From positions 3,224,001 to 3,288,000 of the forward strand of contig JAQSEB010000023.1 of the NCBI GenBank assembly GCA_030063045.1: DNA of 64,000 bases, in the 5' to 3' direction. The first letter of the stretch is position 1, and each line of letters opens with the position of its first letter. A program made the position numbers and the translations under genes. Source of the stretch: Pratylenchus scribneri. Taxonomy: Eukaryota > Nematoda > Chromadorea > Rhabditida > Pratylenchidae. Shown here in pieces: positions 1-11,700 of the stretch. Under the pieces are notes generated by a model. The model worked only from the letters and a program-made list of their open reading frames with translations, searched no databases and was not told where the DNA came from.

Positions 1-267
1 TGGAAATGGCAGGTGCTCCTATTGTTGTCAGGTATTGCTTTTTTTGTTCATTTCCCAGTCATGAAACACAATTTAAGTTGGATCTTCGAAAAAACGGGTC
101 CAAAACATATTTGGCAATTTATTGGCATTTCACTGGCCATTTGCCTTTTCTTTTGGCTCATTTTCTACAATCGAATGATCTCAAATACGGAAATGATGGA
201 AAAAAGGAATAAAAAGGAGAAGAAAAGTGGCAATGGCCCAATAATATTCTCGCATTCTTCCATTTAA
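1..267 (+). CDS. C-terminal end of a multi-pass membrane protein (5' part outside window)
   Basis: An open frame runs from the first base of the window to a stop at about 267, giving roughly 88 residues with no need for its internal methionines. Two hydrophobic stretches stand out (QVLLLLSGIAFFVHF near the start and FIGISLAICLFFWLIFY in the middle). They are separated by a short polar loop and followed by a lysine/glutamate-rich tail (MMEKRNKKEKK) that looks cytosolic. This is typical of the last exon of a polytopic membrane protein. I do not recognise the family from so short a piece. The gene must begin upstream of the window. Confidence 0.5.
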   Translation, partial: WKWQVLLLLSGIAFFVHFPVMKHNLSWIFEKTGPKHIWQFIGISLAICLFFWLIFYNRMISNTEMMEKRNKKEKKSGNGPIIFSHSSI

Positions 268-328
268 AAATAGTCAAAATTTTCTTTTTTATTAATTTTT
301 GTTTAAATCGATAATTCATTTATTTATT

Positions 329-735
329 TCCGGAAAGTTTTAATTCTGATTTCTTTCCGGAAAGTTTTAATTCTGATTTCTTTCCGGAAAGTTTTAATTC
401 TGATTTCTTTCCGGAAAGTTTTAATTCTGATTTCTTTCCGGAAAGTTTTAATTCTGATTTCTTTCCGGAAAGTTTTAATTCTGATTTCTTTCCGGAAAGT
501 TTTAATTCTGATTTTGTTTGTTTTCTTTCCGGAAAGTTTTAATTCTGATTTTGTTTGTTTTCTTTCCGGAAAGTTTTAATTCTGATTTTGTTTGTTTTCT
601 TTCCGGAAAGTTTTAATTCTGATTTTGTTTGGTTTCTTTCCGGAAAGTTTTAATTCTCATTTTGTTTATTTCTTTCCGGATAGTTTTAATTCTGATTTTT
701 TGTTTTTTTCAGAAAATTTTAATACTGATTCTGAC
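329..735. repeat. Satellite array 1 (27/36-37-bp units with a CTTTCCGGAAAG core)
   Basis: About a dozen tandem copies of a unit whose invariant part reads TTTCCGGAAAGTTTTAATTC, with a short form of 27 bp and longer forms of about 36-37 bp that add TTTGTTTG. Every unit contains the perfect 12-bp palindrome CTTTCCGGAAAG. The last two units (660-735) are degenerate. The orientation is opposite to that of the two larger arrays at 32.3 and 38.3 kb. Confidence 0.95.
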
Positions 736-1068
736 GTTTGTCTTTCAAAAAAATAAATAAAATTTAAACATTCATTTTGATGGGAAAGGGAAAATGTTTA
801 GTAAAATATTCATTTCGGGGGATATTACCATGGTAACATCTCTCATTCTGCAGAAACCTTTAATAAATATTATCAATTCATAAAATCAACAAAAAATGTT
901 ACCCGTTTTGACTTGGTTAGTTTTATTTGTTTTTTGATATAATAGGATTATTTTATTATTCCCTCAGGATTGACAAACATTCATTTGAGGATGAGGAGGA
1001 GGCCGAAGCCGGGTTCGAACCCCTTCCCGTCCTCTTCCAATTAAATATTCATTTCCCCTAATAATTAG
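736..1068. other. Intergenic region / 5' flank of the IFT122 gene
   Basis: No convincing exon seen. The first coding exon of the downstream IFT122 gene (the few residues before its first WD repeat) is probably hidden here but I could not place it. A GGTTCGAACC motif sits near 1012-1021 inside a short imperfect hairpin, without a tRNA fold around it. Confidence 0.4.
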
Positions 1069-4000
1069 TTCATGCATTTATTCATTGGCATTTAAACCGG
1101 ATGGCACCCAATTATTGGTGGCAATTGGCACTCGGGTTATTGTCTATGATCCAAATGATGGTTCCGTTATTGTCTCACTGCGAGGTCATCCATCAATGAC
1201 CAACCAATTATCCTTAATATTTATTTAGGGCATAAAGATTTAGTTTTTGCCGTTGGCTTTTCATTCAATGGCGAAAGGCAAAATCAAAGTTGAATCCAAA
1301 AAATTGATTCTAAAATTAAAAAGGTATGCTTCCGGTTCCCAGGATCGTTCTGTCATCCTTTGGAGTGATCAGCATGAAGGATTACTCAAATACACGTTTA
1401 TTGGCCATTCCTTCCTTTTTAATATAATTTCTTTCATTCAAAGGCACAATGACCCAGTCCAATGTCTGGCATTTTCGCCCACTTCCCAAACATTGATAAG
1501 TTGCGCAGTTACTGATTTTGGTCGAATCCTCTTCTTTTTTTTCCAAAATTTTGATCTATTTTTAAGGAATTTGGACTCAAAATGACAAAAATGTTAGGTC
1601 AGCCAATGGCAAATGGCCTCAAATAAATTGAATAAATTTACCCAAATTTCAGTAAGCAAAAAGTGCATTCAAAATGCACAAGTTGTGCTTGGAGTATGGA
1701 TGGATTTTTTTATGCTATTGGATTTTATGATGGCACAGTCATGATTCGATCAGTGGCTGGGCCAACAGTGAATAATACAAAATTGAATTATTATTATTAT
1801 TAAATTAAATTTTACATATTAGCCAACGGGAGAGGAAACAGCCAGAATCGAAAGGCCAGGGCATGAACCAATTTGGTCCCTTCAATTTGCGCAAACAATT
1901 GCAAAGTTTGCGTCAAAATGATGGATGGAATATACCTTTTATTCGATTTAAGTGGACATATCAGTGGAGAAACATTGGTTGTGGCCGATTGGGCACAATC
2001 CATTGGTTTTTTCAGCCATGAACAAGGCCAATTGGTTCAATTTAAAAGGGTGGAATATTATTTATTGTTGTATTATTCAAAAAAAGATGCATCGAAGTGA
2101 CAAACAATTGGATTATGACCCAAGTGCGGTCCATTTATTCACAAATGGATGCTTTTTCCTTTGCATTGGATCGAATAAAAAATTGAATTTGCACACAGTG
2201 GCCGGAGGCGATTTGGGGGCAATGGCCCAATTGGATGCTTAGCCATGGAGTATGGCCGTATTGAAGCAAAGATGTGTGGTGGTTGGCTGTGTGGATGGAT
2301 CGTTGGCTTGTTACCAATTAATGTTGAACACAATCCATGCATTACATAAAGGTAATTAATTAATTAATTTGTGGACATTTTCATCATTTTAGATCGATAT
2401 GCCTTCCGGGAAAATCAAACGGATGTTGTTGTTCAACAATTGCAAAGGCAAAAGAGCACCCGAATTCGATGCAATGATTTAGTGAGGAAAGTGGCCATAT
2501 TCAACAATCGAATGGCAATCCAATTGACTGACCGGGTGCTAATATATAGGCAGGCATCCGGCGATAAGGAGGGCGAACCGTTAGAATACAAATTGATGGA
2601 TCGAATCAATCAGAATTTTGAATGCTCACTTTTGGTCATTACCAGCCAACATTTAATTCTTTGCCAGGACCGGAGATTGACATGCTACGATTTGAAGGGA
2701 ATAAAGCAGAGGGAATGGGTGATGGAATCGTTGATACGGTGAAAATTAATTTATAAATTATTTTTGATGAATAATTCAAAATTCACATTCAGCTACATAA
2801 AAGTTGTGGGTGGTCCACCGGGAAAGGAGACGATTTTAGTGGGAATGCGATTTGGGCTTGTTTGCAAAATATTCGTGGATAATCCATTCCCGGTTGAAGT
2901 TGTTCGCCTAAAATCAATGTAAATTTATTTATTTTTTATTAATTTGATTGAAATATTTTGAGGATTCGTTGTGTGGATATCAGCTTAAGTAAAAGGAAAT
3001 TGGCCACTGTGGATGAGGAGGGAATTTGCGTGATTTATGATACGGAAAGGAAGGAAATCATCAATCAAGTTGGCATAAAAATAAATATTAAACATGAACC
3101 AAACATAATTTGCAATTTTTAAATATGAAGGAGCCGAATATGTCCAGCGTGGCTTTCAATTCATCGAATGAGGATTTAGTTTGTTATTCGGGCCACGGCA
3201 TTTTGAACATCAAATCCCATTGGTTCACTCCATATCAACAAAGACTTGAACCATCGCAACAGGGATTCGTTGTTGGATTCATGGGAAAATGTGTTTATAT
3301 TTTGCATATGTATTCAATGGTAAAATATTAAATAAAATAAATTTAATTGAATGAATTATTTTAAGCAAAGTTTGGAAATTCCATTGACCAGCCAATTGCT
3401 TCAATTCCTGGACAATAAAATGTTCATGTGAGTCAAAAATAAATTAATTAAATTTAATTCAATTAAAAAGGGAGGCCTATGAATTGGCTTCGCTTGGAGT
3501 GACCGAAAGGGATTGGAAGGTGAAAAAAGGAATAAATGAGGGAATATTTCAATTTTAAAGATGCTTGGCTCCGAAGCATTGGAGCAAATGGAATTTGATG
3601 TGGCCAGAAAAGCATTCTTCCGGATTCGAGATTGCCGTTCCCTTTTGTTGGTCAATGAATTGACGGTGAGGAAATGACATTTTAGAGAGTGGATTTGGGG
3701 AGGAATATTCAGGAAATGAAATCCAGAGGGGCATCCATCGATGAATTAAGGGCCCATCTTTATGCCCACAATCGACGATTTCGTGAATGCGTTGAATTAT
3801 TGCACAAAATGGGAGCAGAACAAAAAGCATTGGAAATGTTCGCCGATTTGAGAATGTTTGAACAGGCACAAGTAAAAATAAATATTTTAAGTAAATAAAT
3901 CACAAAAATATTCTAAAGGAATTGTTGGCCAATGCCAGTGCCGAAACTCAAAAATTATTATTACGCAAAAAGGCGGATTGGGCCCAAAATTCGAATGATC

Positions 4001-6029
4001 AACGTTTGGTGGGTTTAAATGGGAATTGGAATTGAATTAATCCATTTTGCATTTTGGCAGCTTTCATCAGTGCCAGAATTGTTGATGGCTTCCGGCGATT
4101 ATGACAAAGCAATTCGGCTGATGATGGCCAATGATTGGGTGGATAAGTAAATACATATTATGGCAATGGGAAATAAATAATAAATTTTCAAAATTTTCAA
4201 AATGATATTCATTTTAATTTTTAGAGTGGCAAATGCTGCGCACAAATTGGACCGTTCAGATGCAAATCTTCTGCGTGAAATTGGCCAATTTATGGCAAAA
4301 AAGGGTGAATTCACGCAGGCCACCTCAATTTTCCATCGAATCAATGATACCCGGGCAATTGTGCAAATGCACGTTCAATCTGAGCATTGGGAGGATGTGA
4401 ATGAATTGGGGGAATATTATTTTGGGTGAATTCATTTAAAAAAGGCATTTGCCCTGGTCACCCGGCATCCTGGACTCAGTTCGGATGTTTATTTGCCGTA
4501 TGCCCGATGGTTGGCCGAAAGAGATCGATTTGATGAGGCACAAATTGGTTTGGCCCAATTTAATCGAGAATAATCAATCCTCCCTCTTAAATTAGCCTAT
4601 AATAAGGCTGGACACCAAAAGGAGGCTGCCAAAGTGTTGGAGCAATTGACCCAAAATGCAGTGCATGAAAGTCGTTTTAAAGGTGATAAAAAGGGCAAAT
4701 TAAAAATAAATTAACCCAAAATTGGTCAGCCGCCTCATTTTATTATCGGCGAATGGCCGACCAATTATTGGAAAGAATTGCGGAAAATAATCAAATTGAG
4801 CAAATTGGATTGGCCGAACATTGGCTCCAATTGGCCGATGTTTATTTTGCCTATGAGCCCATTTTCAAATATGTGGTCCGTTGCCCACATTTTTGTGCCC
4901 ATCAAATTCAATTCAGATTGAACCATTCACTGACAAATCATTGGACATTCTTTTCCATGCCTCTCGATTTTTGGCCCTCCATAAACCGGCCCAGAATGTT
5001 TCCCGTGTTTTTGTGCTTTACACTTTGATGAAATTGAGCCGCCATTTTGGGTGCTACAAAAGTGCACGGCAATCCCTGGAACAATTGCACCAACTTCGAT
5101 GCCCTCCACAATTCCAATCACAAATTGACACTGCCACCCTCGAAATTAGGGCAATGCCATTTTCGGATGTGGACGAATTCCAGCCAATGTGTTATAGGCA
5201 AATTTGAGGGACCAAATTAATTTATAATAATTCATTCACAGTTGTGGGACAAGCAATCCAATTTTGGGTGGCCATGAATGCGTCCATTGTGGCCATCCTT
5301 TCATTTATTCATTCATCACTTTTGGTTGGTCCCATTCATTCCTCAAAATTAATTCCCTTTCCCATAAAATTATTAGAAGTTTTGCCATTAATTGAATTGC
5401 AAATTGGCAAGGGAATTGCCGAAGATGAGGCGGTAAATATTAATTTTAATTTACATACTTTTTTTAGATTAATTTGGTCAATGCTGAACCACCAACAATG
5501 GATCAACAGCAGAATGGGGCATTGGCCATTTCAACAAAAATTGCATTAAATCGGGTTGGAGTAATTCGAATAATTTATTGGAATTAAATTATTTTAAAAT
5601 GCAGAAAAAGAAAGGGCAATTGAAATTGGGAAGGGAAGAATTGTTGAATTTGGACAGAAATTCGGTGTTCATTCGAAGGGTGGGTAAATTACTGTAATTG
5701 GGGGAAGGAAATTGGAATCCATCAGTCACATTTTTTAGTATTTGCCCCCAAGAAAAAGTCAATTTTTCCTAAAAGTGATTGGCGAATTGAAAATTGTGAA
5801 ATGTGAATTTTGCCAAAAGGTGGGCAATTATTTATGATGCCATTTTATTTTATTTTGTTTTTAGTTTTTCAATTCGGATGATTATCAAATGGCCATTCTT
5901 CAATTTGGACAATGCCCGGTTTGTGGGGGCAAAGATAAAATGATGATGGAACAACAACAACAGCAATTGGGGAATGGGGATGCCGAAATGGGAATTGGAA
6001 TTGAGGCAGAGAATAATAATTATTATTAG
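1069..6029 (+). CDS. daf-10: Intraflagellar transport protein 122 (IFT-A subunit; DAF-10 orthologue)
   Basis: A many-exon gene that follows vertebrate IFT122 almost exon by exon. WD repeats begin at 1069 ([13 protein letters not shown]) and continue through [13 protein letters not shown] (about 1324), [12 protein letters not shown] and [10 protein letters not shown]. The linker block ([17 protein letters not shown], then [21 protein letters not shown], 2390-2540) is highly diagnostic. A TPR-like helical half follows from about 3480 to 5200 (for example [39 protein letters not shown]). The C-terminus has zinc-binding Cys pairs (CGTSNP...CVHCGHPF near 5240-5310; CEFCQKFF...CPVCGG near 5810-5930). 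The stop is TAG at 6027. The family acts in the IFT-A complex, in retrograde transport and membrane-receptor entry into sensory cilia; in C. elegans it serves chemosensation and dauer entry. The initiating exon is not resolved and should lie a little upstream. Confidence 0.95.
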
Positions 6030-6702
6030 AATTAAATTAAATTATGATTTTGCCACAATCTAAAATTAATTTTTTTACAATATTTTTTATATTTTTAGCT
6101 TATAATTAATAATATTTAATCAAAAAGTTTCAGATTTATTCCGAAATTAGATTGTGAAAAATTAATTTTTTTTTGTATTTTTCTTTGAAAATTTTTAGAT
6201 ACAAAAAGATTACTTTTTTAAAAATTTGTTTAGCGAGAAAACAATTCATTAAAGGCACCTTTCGTTCGACAATGATAAGCCCTAAGGATTAATAAAATAA
6301 GGATAGATAGCTCATAAAATGTCAGTCTAAATTACGGTACCCACTTCTCATTCTTCGCTCTGAATACGGTACGAACTGAGAATTTTTGCCATTGTAAAAT
6401 TAAAATAATAAAAAAATAAATTAAATATTCATTTGAATAAATATTTCAAATTTAATTTCGCCAAATTTAATTCGTAGATTTAGCAAGATTAAAAATAACA
6501 AAGGGAAGAAAGGTTTTTTGGCACATTTTCATATTTTTCTGTCCTCCTTAAACTTATTTTAAAATGATTGGCTAAATATTAAGAAACATAAACACATTGG
6601 AAGAAGCATTTATAATTAAAATAAAATGAATAAAATATTTTACAAATTTATGTTCAAATTTAATCAAATATAATCATAATCAATCATTGGATTTTTCCAT
6701 CA
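6030..6702. other. AT-rich convergent intergenic region
   Basis: Lies between the stop of IFT122 (+) and the stop of the membrane-protein gene (-), so it holds two 3' ends. No gene is visible. It contains two copies of a TACGGTAC motif (about 6335 and 6365) and a short stretch (AATGATAAGCCCT, about 6270) that recurs at about 23380. Confidence 0.5.
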
Positions 6703-8323
6703 TTAAATTCCCCCAATTTCTCCCCGTTTTTCATCGAATTTCCCATTTTTGACAACATTTACATTGAATTGGACTTGAATGGAAATATTCGGCAAATTCA
6801 AATGTAAATTAGTGCAAATTGTCGGATTCCTCCATAAAAGACGGCAAAGAAGGCAGATCGAACCAAAATTCAGGGAAAAGAGGAGAAAATAAACGGCCAA
6901 CTGGAAAATTAATGAAATTTTGGGGGAAATGAGGGAATTACTGACTTGATATTGGGAAATACTGTATTGTTGGGAATAGGAGATGGCGAAGAAAAGGGCA
7001 CAGCCAATGGAAATGATCCAATCCTGGGGGAAAATTGGCAAAATAAATTGGATATATTTTGGGTGGGACTAACAATGAAAAATATTGGACCCAATCGATG
7101 TTCGCCCTCCAACAAATGAACTTTGCAAAAATAGAAAAGCCATTGGCCAAAGCAAATTAGGGAAATGAGGCCAACGCCAATGACAAAATGGTCATTGAAA
7201 TAATTCAAATTGAACAGAGGAATGTAGAGGAAGGAGAAAAGGACGAACAAAGGCAAAAGCTGAAAAATAGTGAAAATAAATTAATTAAAATGAAATGAAT
7301 GGACCCATTGCAATGTTTTGACCATCCCAAATGGATAATGGGCGGAATATTCTCGTTGGAATTGTGAATAATTTGGATGCTCACAATTTACCCTTTTCCA
7401 AATTGCCGCCCGCCGCATCATTTTGGCAATGCAAATTAGCAAACCAATGTTGAGGAGAATGGCCAAAATGGCAAAAAACTGTGAAAAGCTGGGAAATGGA
7501 AATTCATTTGAGTGAGGCATACGGAAATGAGTGGATCGGCCAAAAGATGGAATAAAATTCTTGGCCTTCTTTCCTTCCAATATGAATGCAATCCAATTGA
7601 ATCAAAGTAACCAAAATCGCCCATTTCGGTCAATGCCAATAATTCTTCTTGGGTTCCGTTGAAATGGGCCAATTTTGGAAGGTAAAAACGATATTCGGCC
7701 AATGTGGACAATGAGAAGATTGTATTGAGAATAATGAGAATTGGAATGGAAATGGCGGAAATGCACAAATCCTTTGAAATAAAATAATTAATTGAGGAGG
7801 ACAAATTGAAGGGAAAACCATGAGGGCGAATAAGGCAATGAAGAAAAGGCCGATTCGACCCGATTTGGCCATAAAACTTGCAAATATTGAAATGGAGGCC
7901 ATCGAGAATAGAATCCATTGGCCGGCGGAGAATTCCCATGCCAGATTGTATGGCCGTTCACGAAAAGTGGTTTTCCAGAATTGGGACCAATAAAGCTGGC
8001 GGGAGGCACAAAACATTGTGCCAATGGCCAAAAGGAGGAGAATAAACTATAAACAATTAATTGGGGTCATCTAATTTTGATTATTTTCCAACCCAATTTG
8101 TGAATTTCATCGCCTGAAAAGGCCAAATCCTGTTGAATTGTGTCCGAATATTCCGCTCATCGGCCTTTCCTCCTCCTCCCTCCAATTCGGCCTCATCAAC
8201 CAAAAGAAGGTCTTTGTCATTATTTCCTTTTAGGGGCTTATAAATTTGATATGGGCATTTGGCCCCATTTTCGGCCGACAAATGATTTTCAATGATATTT
8301 ATGGCCGATGGAATTGCCGCCAT
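6703..8323 (-). CDS. Polytopic membrane protein, family not recognised
   Basis: The start at 8323 (MAAIPSAINIIENHL) opens an approximately 80-residue hydrophilic N-terminus with an acidic and Gly-rich patch. Later exons are strongly hydrophobic. I see segments near 8040 (FILLLLAIGTMF), 7900 (WILFSMASISIFASFM), 7760 (AISIPILIILNTIF), 7470 (FFAILAILLNIGLLICIA), 7230 (LFVLFSFLYIPLF), 7180 (VIGVGLISLICFGQWLF), 7010 (DWIISIGCALFFAISYS) and 6890 (LAVYFLLFSLNFGSICLL), so about eight membrane spans. A short tail ends at 6703. Exons are separated by AT-rich introns of about 40-60 bases. It lies 443 bases downstream of the SON-like gene on the same strand, so co-transcription is possible. I could not assign a family; a transporter or lipid-handling protein would fit but is a guess. 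Confidence 0.7.
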
Positions 8324-8765
8324 TTTTGATGAATTTAAAGGAATAAAAAATATTTCGAAAAATAGGGAAAATGAATGAATGAATTCTGTGTCTATGTGAA
8401 GGAATGTGTGGCGAATTTGTTAGAGGATTTTATCGATTCCACGTTGGAAAAATAAAAAAAATGAGAGTGTAAGTGGATGAGGCCTAGGGGGAGGGAGGCT
8501 GGTTGTTTACCAATTGGGCCGTTGCCTTTGGACTCATCGACGGCTGGTAATAGAGACAGAGCGAAATGCGAACACTTCTTTGGCAAAGGAATAATGGGTA
8601 TGCGGGAAGGGGGACAAATGGTTTGGCCAAATAAATAAATAAAATTTTATTTACAAAAATAACAATAAAAAATAAATAAATGTGAATTCAAAATCATAAA
8701 TCATTTGAATGTGCTAATTTTTTTGGTTGAATTTGAGTGTCATCTGCATAAAATGAAATCGGCAT

Positions 8766-11700
8766 TTCAAGATGTTATTCTGAAAATGGCATAAATGAAT
8801 TAATGCAATGTAAATTAAAATTACCCCAAAGCATCGAGTATGACCATGCAAACTTGCGCCTTCCCTGCCCTTTTATTGCTGGAGGCCAATGAAGGCGAAT
8901 ATTCCACTCCATTCAAAATTGCCTGAAAAAATAGTCAAAATAGCATCAATTAAAATTATCATTTTTTGTACCTTCCAATGAAATTTTTTGTAATTTTGTG
9001 GCCCCGATTCAATGCAATGGAATTGGGGTTGTTCCCAATGTTGGCGGGCACAAACTTCCATCAAAACCGAAATTGGATTTTTGCCGCTTGGGTCGACCAC
9101 ACTTTCCCTTTTTGGCGGTCGTTCATAATCCTCGGAATAGAATCCTTTGAATTTGATTAATTCTAATTCACATTTACCCCTTTCCACCCACCTTTTCGAT
9201 CCGATTTAACATCCAAAGCCAATGGTTCAATTGGACCGGCTGCATTTTTGCCCAATCCTTGGCCCGGTTTCCAGCCCATTTTCTCCATTAATCGCATTCC
9301 AACCCCGCTGATTATTTCCGGCACATTTCGGAATTGATCCTTCAAAATTGGGGGGAATATTATTAAAAGGGAAATTGGAAATATTAAAAGTAATTGTCAA
9401 TGATGGATTATTTTCCTTTTTTTAATATTATAAAATTAATTTAATTTAATTTGATTGATTATTTTTTACTATAATAAAAACAAAACAATCCATCATTGAA
9501 AATTACCTCCTCGTCGATAAAAAAGGCCGGTGAATTGTTGGAGCATTCGAATTAAATTATTTTGGATATAAAATTTATTATCTATAAATTTGAAAAGGAT
9601 GTTGCGCGTTATCATCTTCAAAAATTAATTTGTTTTTTCGACTAAATTTAAATAAAAAAGGAAAATGTGAAAGGAAAAATGTGAGCGATTAAATATAAAT
9701 TATTATCTAAAATAATTAATTAAATTTATTTGTTGATAACGCGCAACATTGGTGGGTGAAAAGGGTAAAAAGGATATTTTTGTGTCGAATTGATTATTCG
9801 ATGGATTCAAAAAAAAAACCTAAAATCGCCCACAAAATATTATGAATATTTTTAATAAAATGATATTATAATAATCAAAGAGCAGATTTAATGCATCATA
9901 AAAATGTCAAAAAAAATTGGCAAATTTATATACAATTTTTTAACCAGAAATTATATTATAATGAATTTGTAATATTTTTTTGTCAAAAATGATAAAATAT
10001 GAAAAAAAAATGAAGTTATTCTTAAAACAATCTAAATTATCATAAAAACATTATCATAAATTAAAAATACAAATTTACAAATAAATGCGCCCTCAGGCAA
10101 TTATTTAAAAAATATTTTTATATTTTGTGGGTGATTTAGGTTTGGCCTTCGACGATGGTGAAGAAGAAGGGTTGATTGAAGTTTTGCAATAAAATTGTCA
10201 CCGAAGTTGAATAATTTTTCTAAAAAATAATTTTGGAGTTGAATTTTCCTTCTTTTCAAAGGAAAATTCATCTCCAATGGCCATTCAGACTATTTGGCGC
10301 AAATTAATATAAAATTATTTTAATTGGGAATTATTTTATGATTTAAATGACTAATTCTTCTTTTTTGGACTAATTATTCTTTTTTGCCCAAATAGTCTGA
10401 ATTATTATTGGCCAAATAAATTCATTCCCCATCCATCCAAATCCATACTTTTCTGGCCCATGCATGAAATCGAGGATCATTCGGCTCCAATTCCTTCTCC
10501 GATAAAACCCTGGCTCCGGTGTGGCCGGTGAATTCCCCAGGCAAAGTCGAATCATATGCCCATTTTGATAACTGCAATGTAAAAATATTATTAATATTAA
10601 ATAGAATTAAAATTAAAACTGACCTCCTCTTCCACTTTGGCCAATTCTTTTCGAGTTTCAAAATCATTCGGATTCCTTTGCAATCGTTGGCTATACCGCA
10701 GACGGGTGGACACCAATTCTTGAATGCTTTTTGGAGGCTAAAAGAAAATAAATATTTGATTTTATTAATTAAATTTATTTTTAGACCGCAGTCAATCCAA
10801 TTGGATCCTTCGACCGGGAGGAGGTGGCAAAAGTGGATAATTCGTTTTTTGGCACATTCGACGGTGCTTTTTGGTAAATTTGGGCCGAAAGTATTGTGGC
10901 GTGCAACATTGATTCGGCCTTTTGACGGGCCACCTATTCACCAATGAATTGTTAAAATAATTCACCAAAACCAAAAGCAACCTGACTTTCCACATATGCG
11001 TGCATTTTATTGATTAAATCCAATTGTTCATTATTATTTTCCACTTCATCCTTTTTCATTACAATATTTTCAATTTTTGATGGATTTGAAGTTGTTGGCA
11101 GCAATAATTTAGCAGGGGAAGGTACAAAAACGTTGGCGGATATTTTTGAGGATAAAATTGACTAAAAATGCAAATAATTTTTAATGACAATAAAATGAAT
11201 ACTTTTGTCGGTGAAGATGTTGTTTCCGCATTTTTGTTTTCTTCTTTTTCTGCCGATATTGATCTTTGGATTGTTCCTCCTTCTTTTGTTTCCTCCAATG
11301 TTTTATTTATGTCCAAATTCGATTGTTTCTTTTCATTTTGTTTTTGAATTTCTTCTGCTTGTCTCTTTTGCTCGGCAATTTTCTTTAAAAATGCTTCTCT
11401 GGCGGCTAAATTTAATTGAGTATTTTTAAATTGAATTAATTAAAATGAACCAATATGTCCAGGCTTATCCCAAGTTGAAGTGAATACTTGCTGCTGATTT
11501 TCAGGCATTTTGTCAGGAATATTTGAAGTTGGTTGATTGGCAATAGTTGGGGTGGTGGATGATTCAAAATTGGAATCAATTTTGGAGGAAGCGGCAATTA
11601 AATCGATAGGTGTAATCATTGGGCCAATAAAATTTGAGGAAGTTGCCAAAATCTTTTATTTTAAATTAAAAATTAAAAAAAATAATCAAAAATCTAACCG

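Noticed and set aside
1000..1040. GGTTCGAACC motif suggesting a tRNA gene
   Set aside because: No acceptor stem, D-arm or anticodon arm could be drawn around it; probably a chance B-box-like palindrome in a short hairpin.
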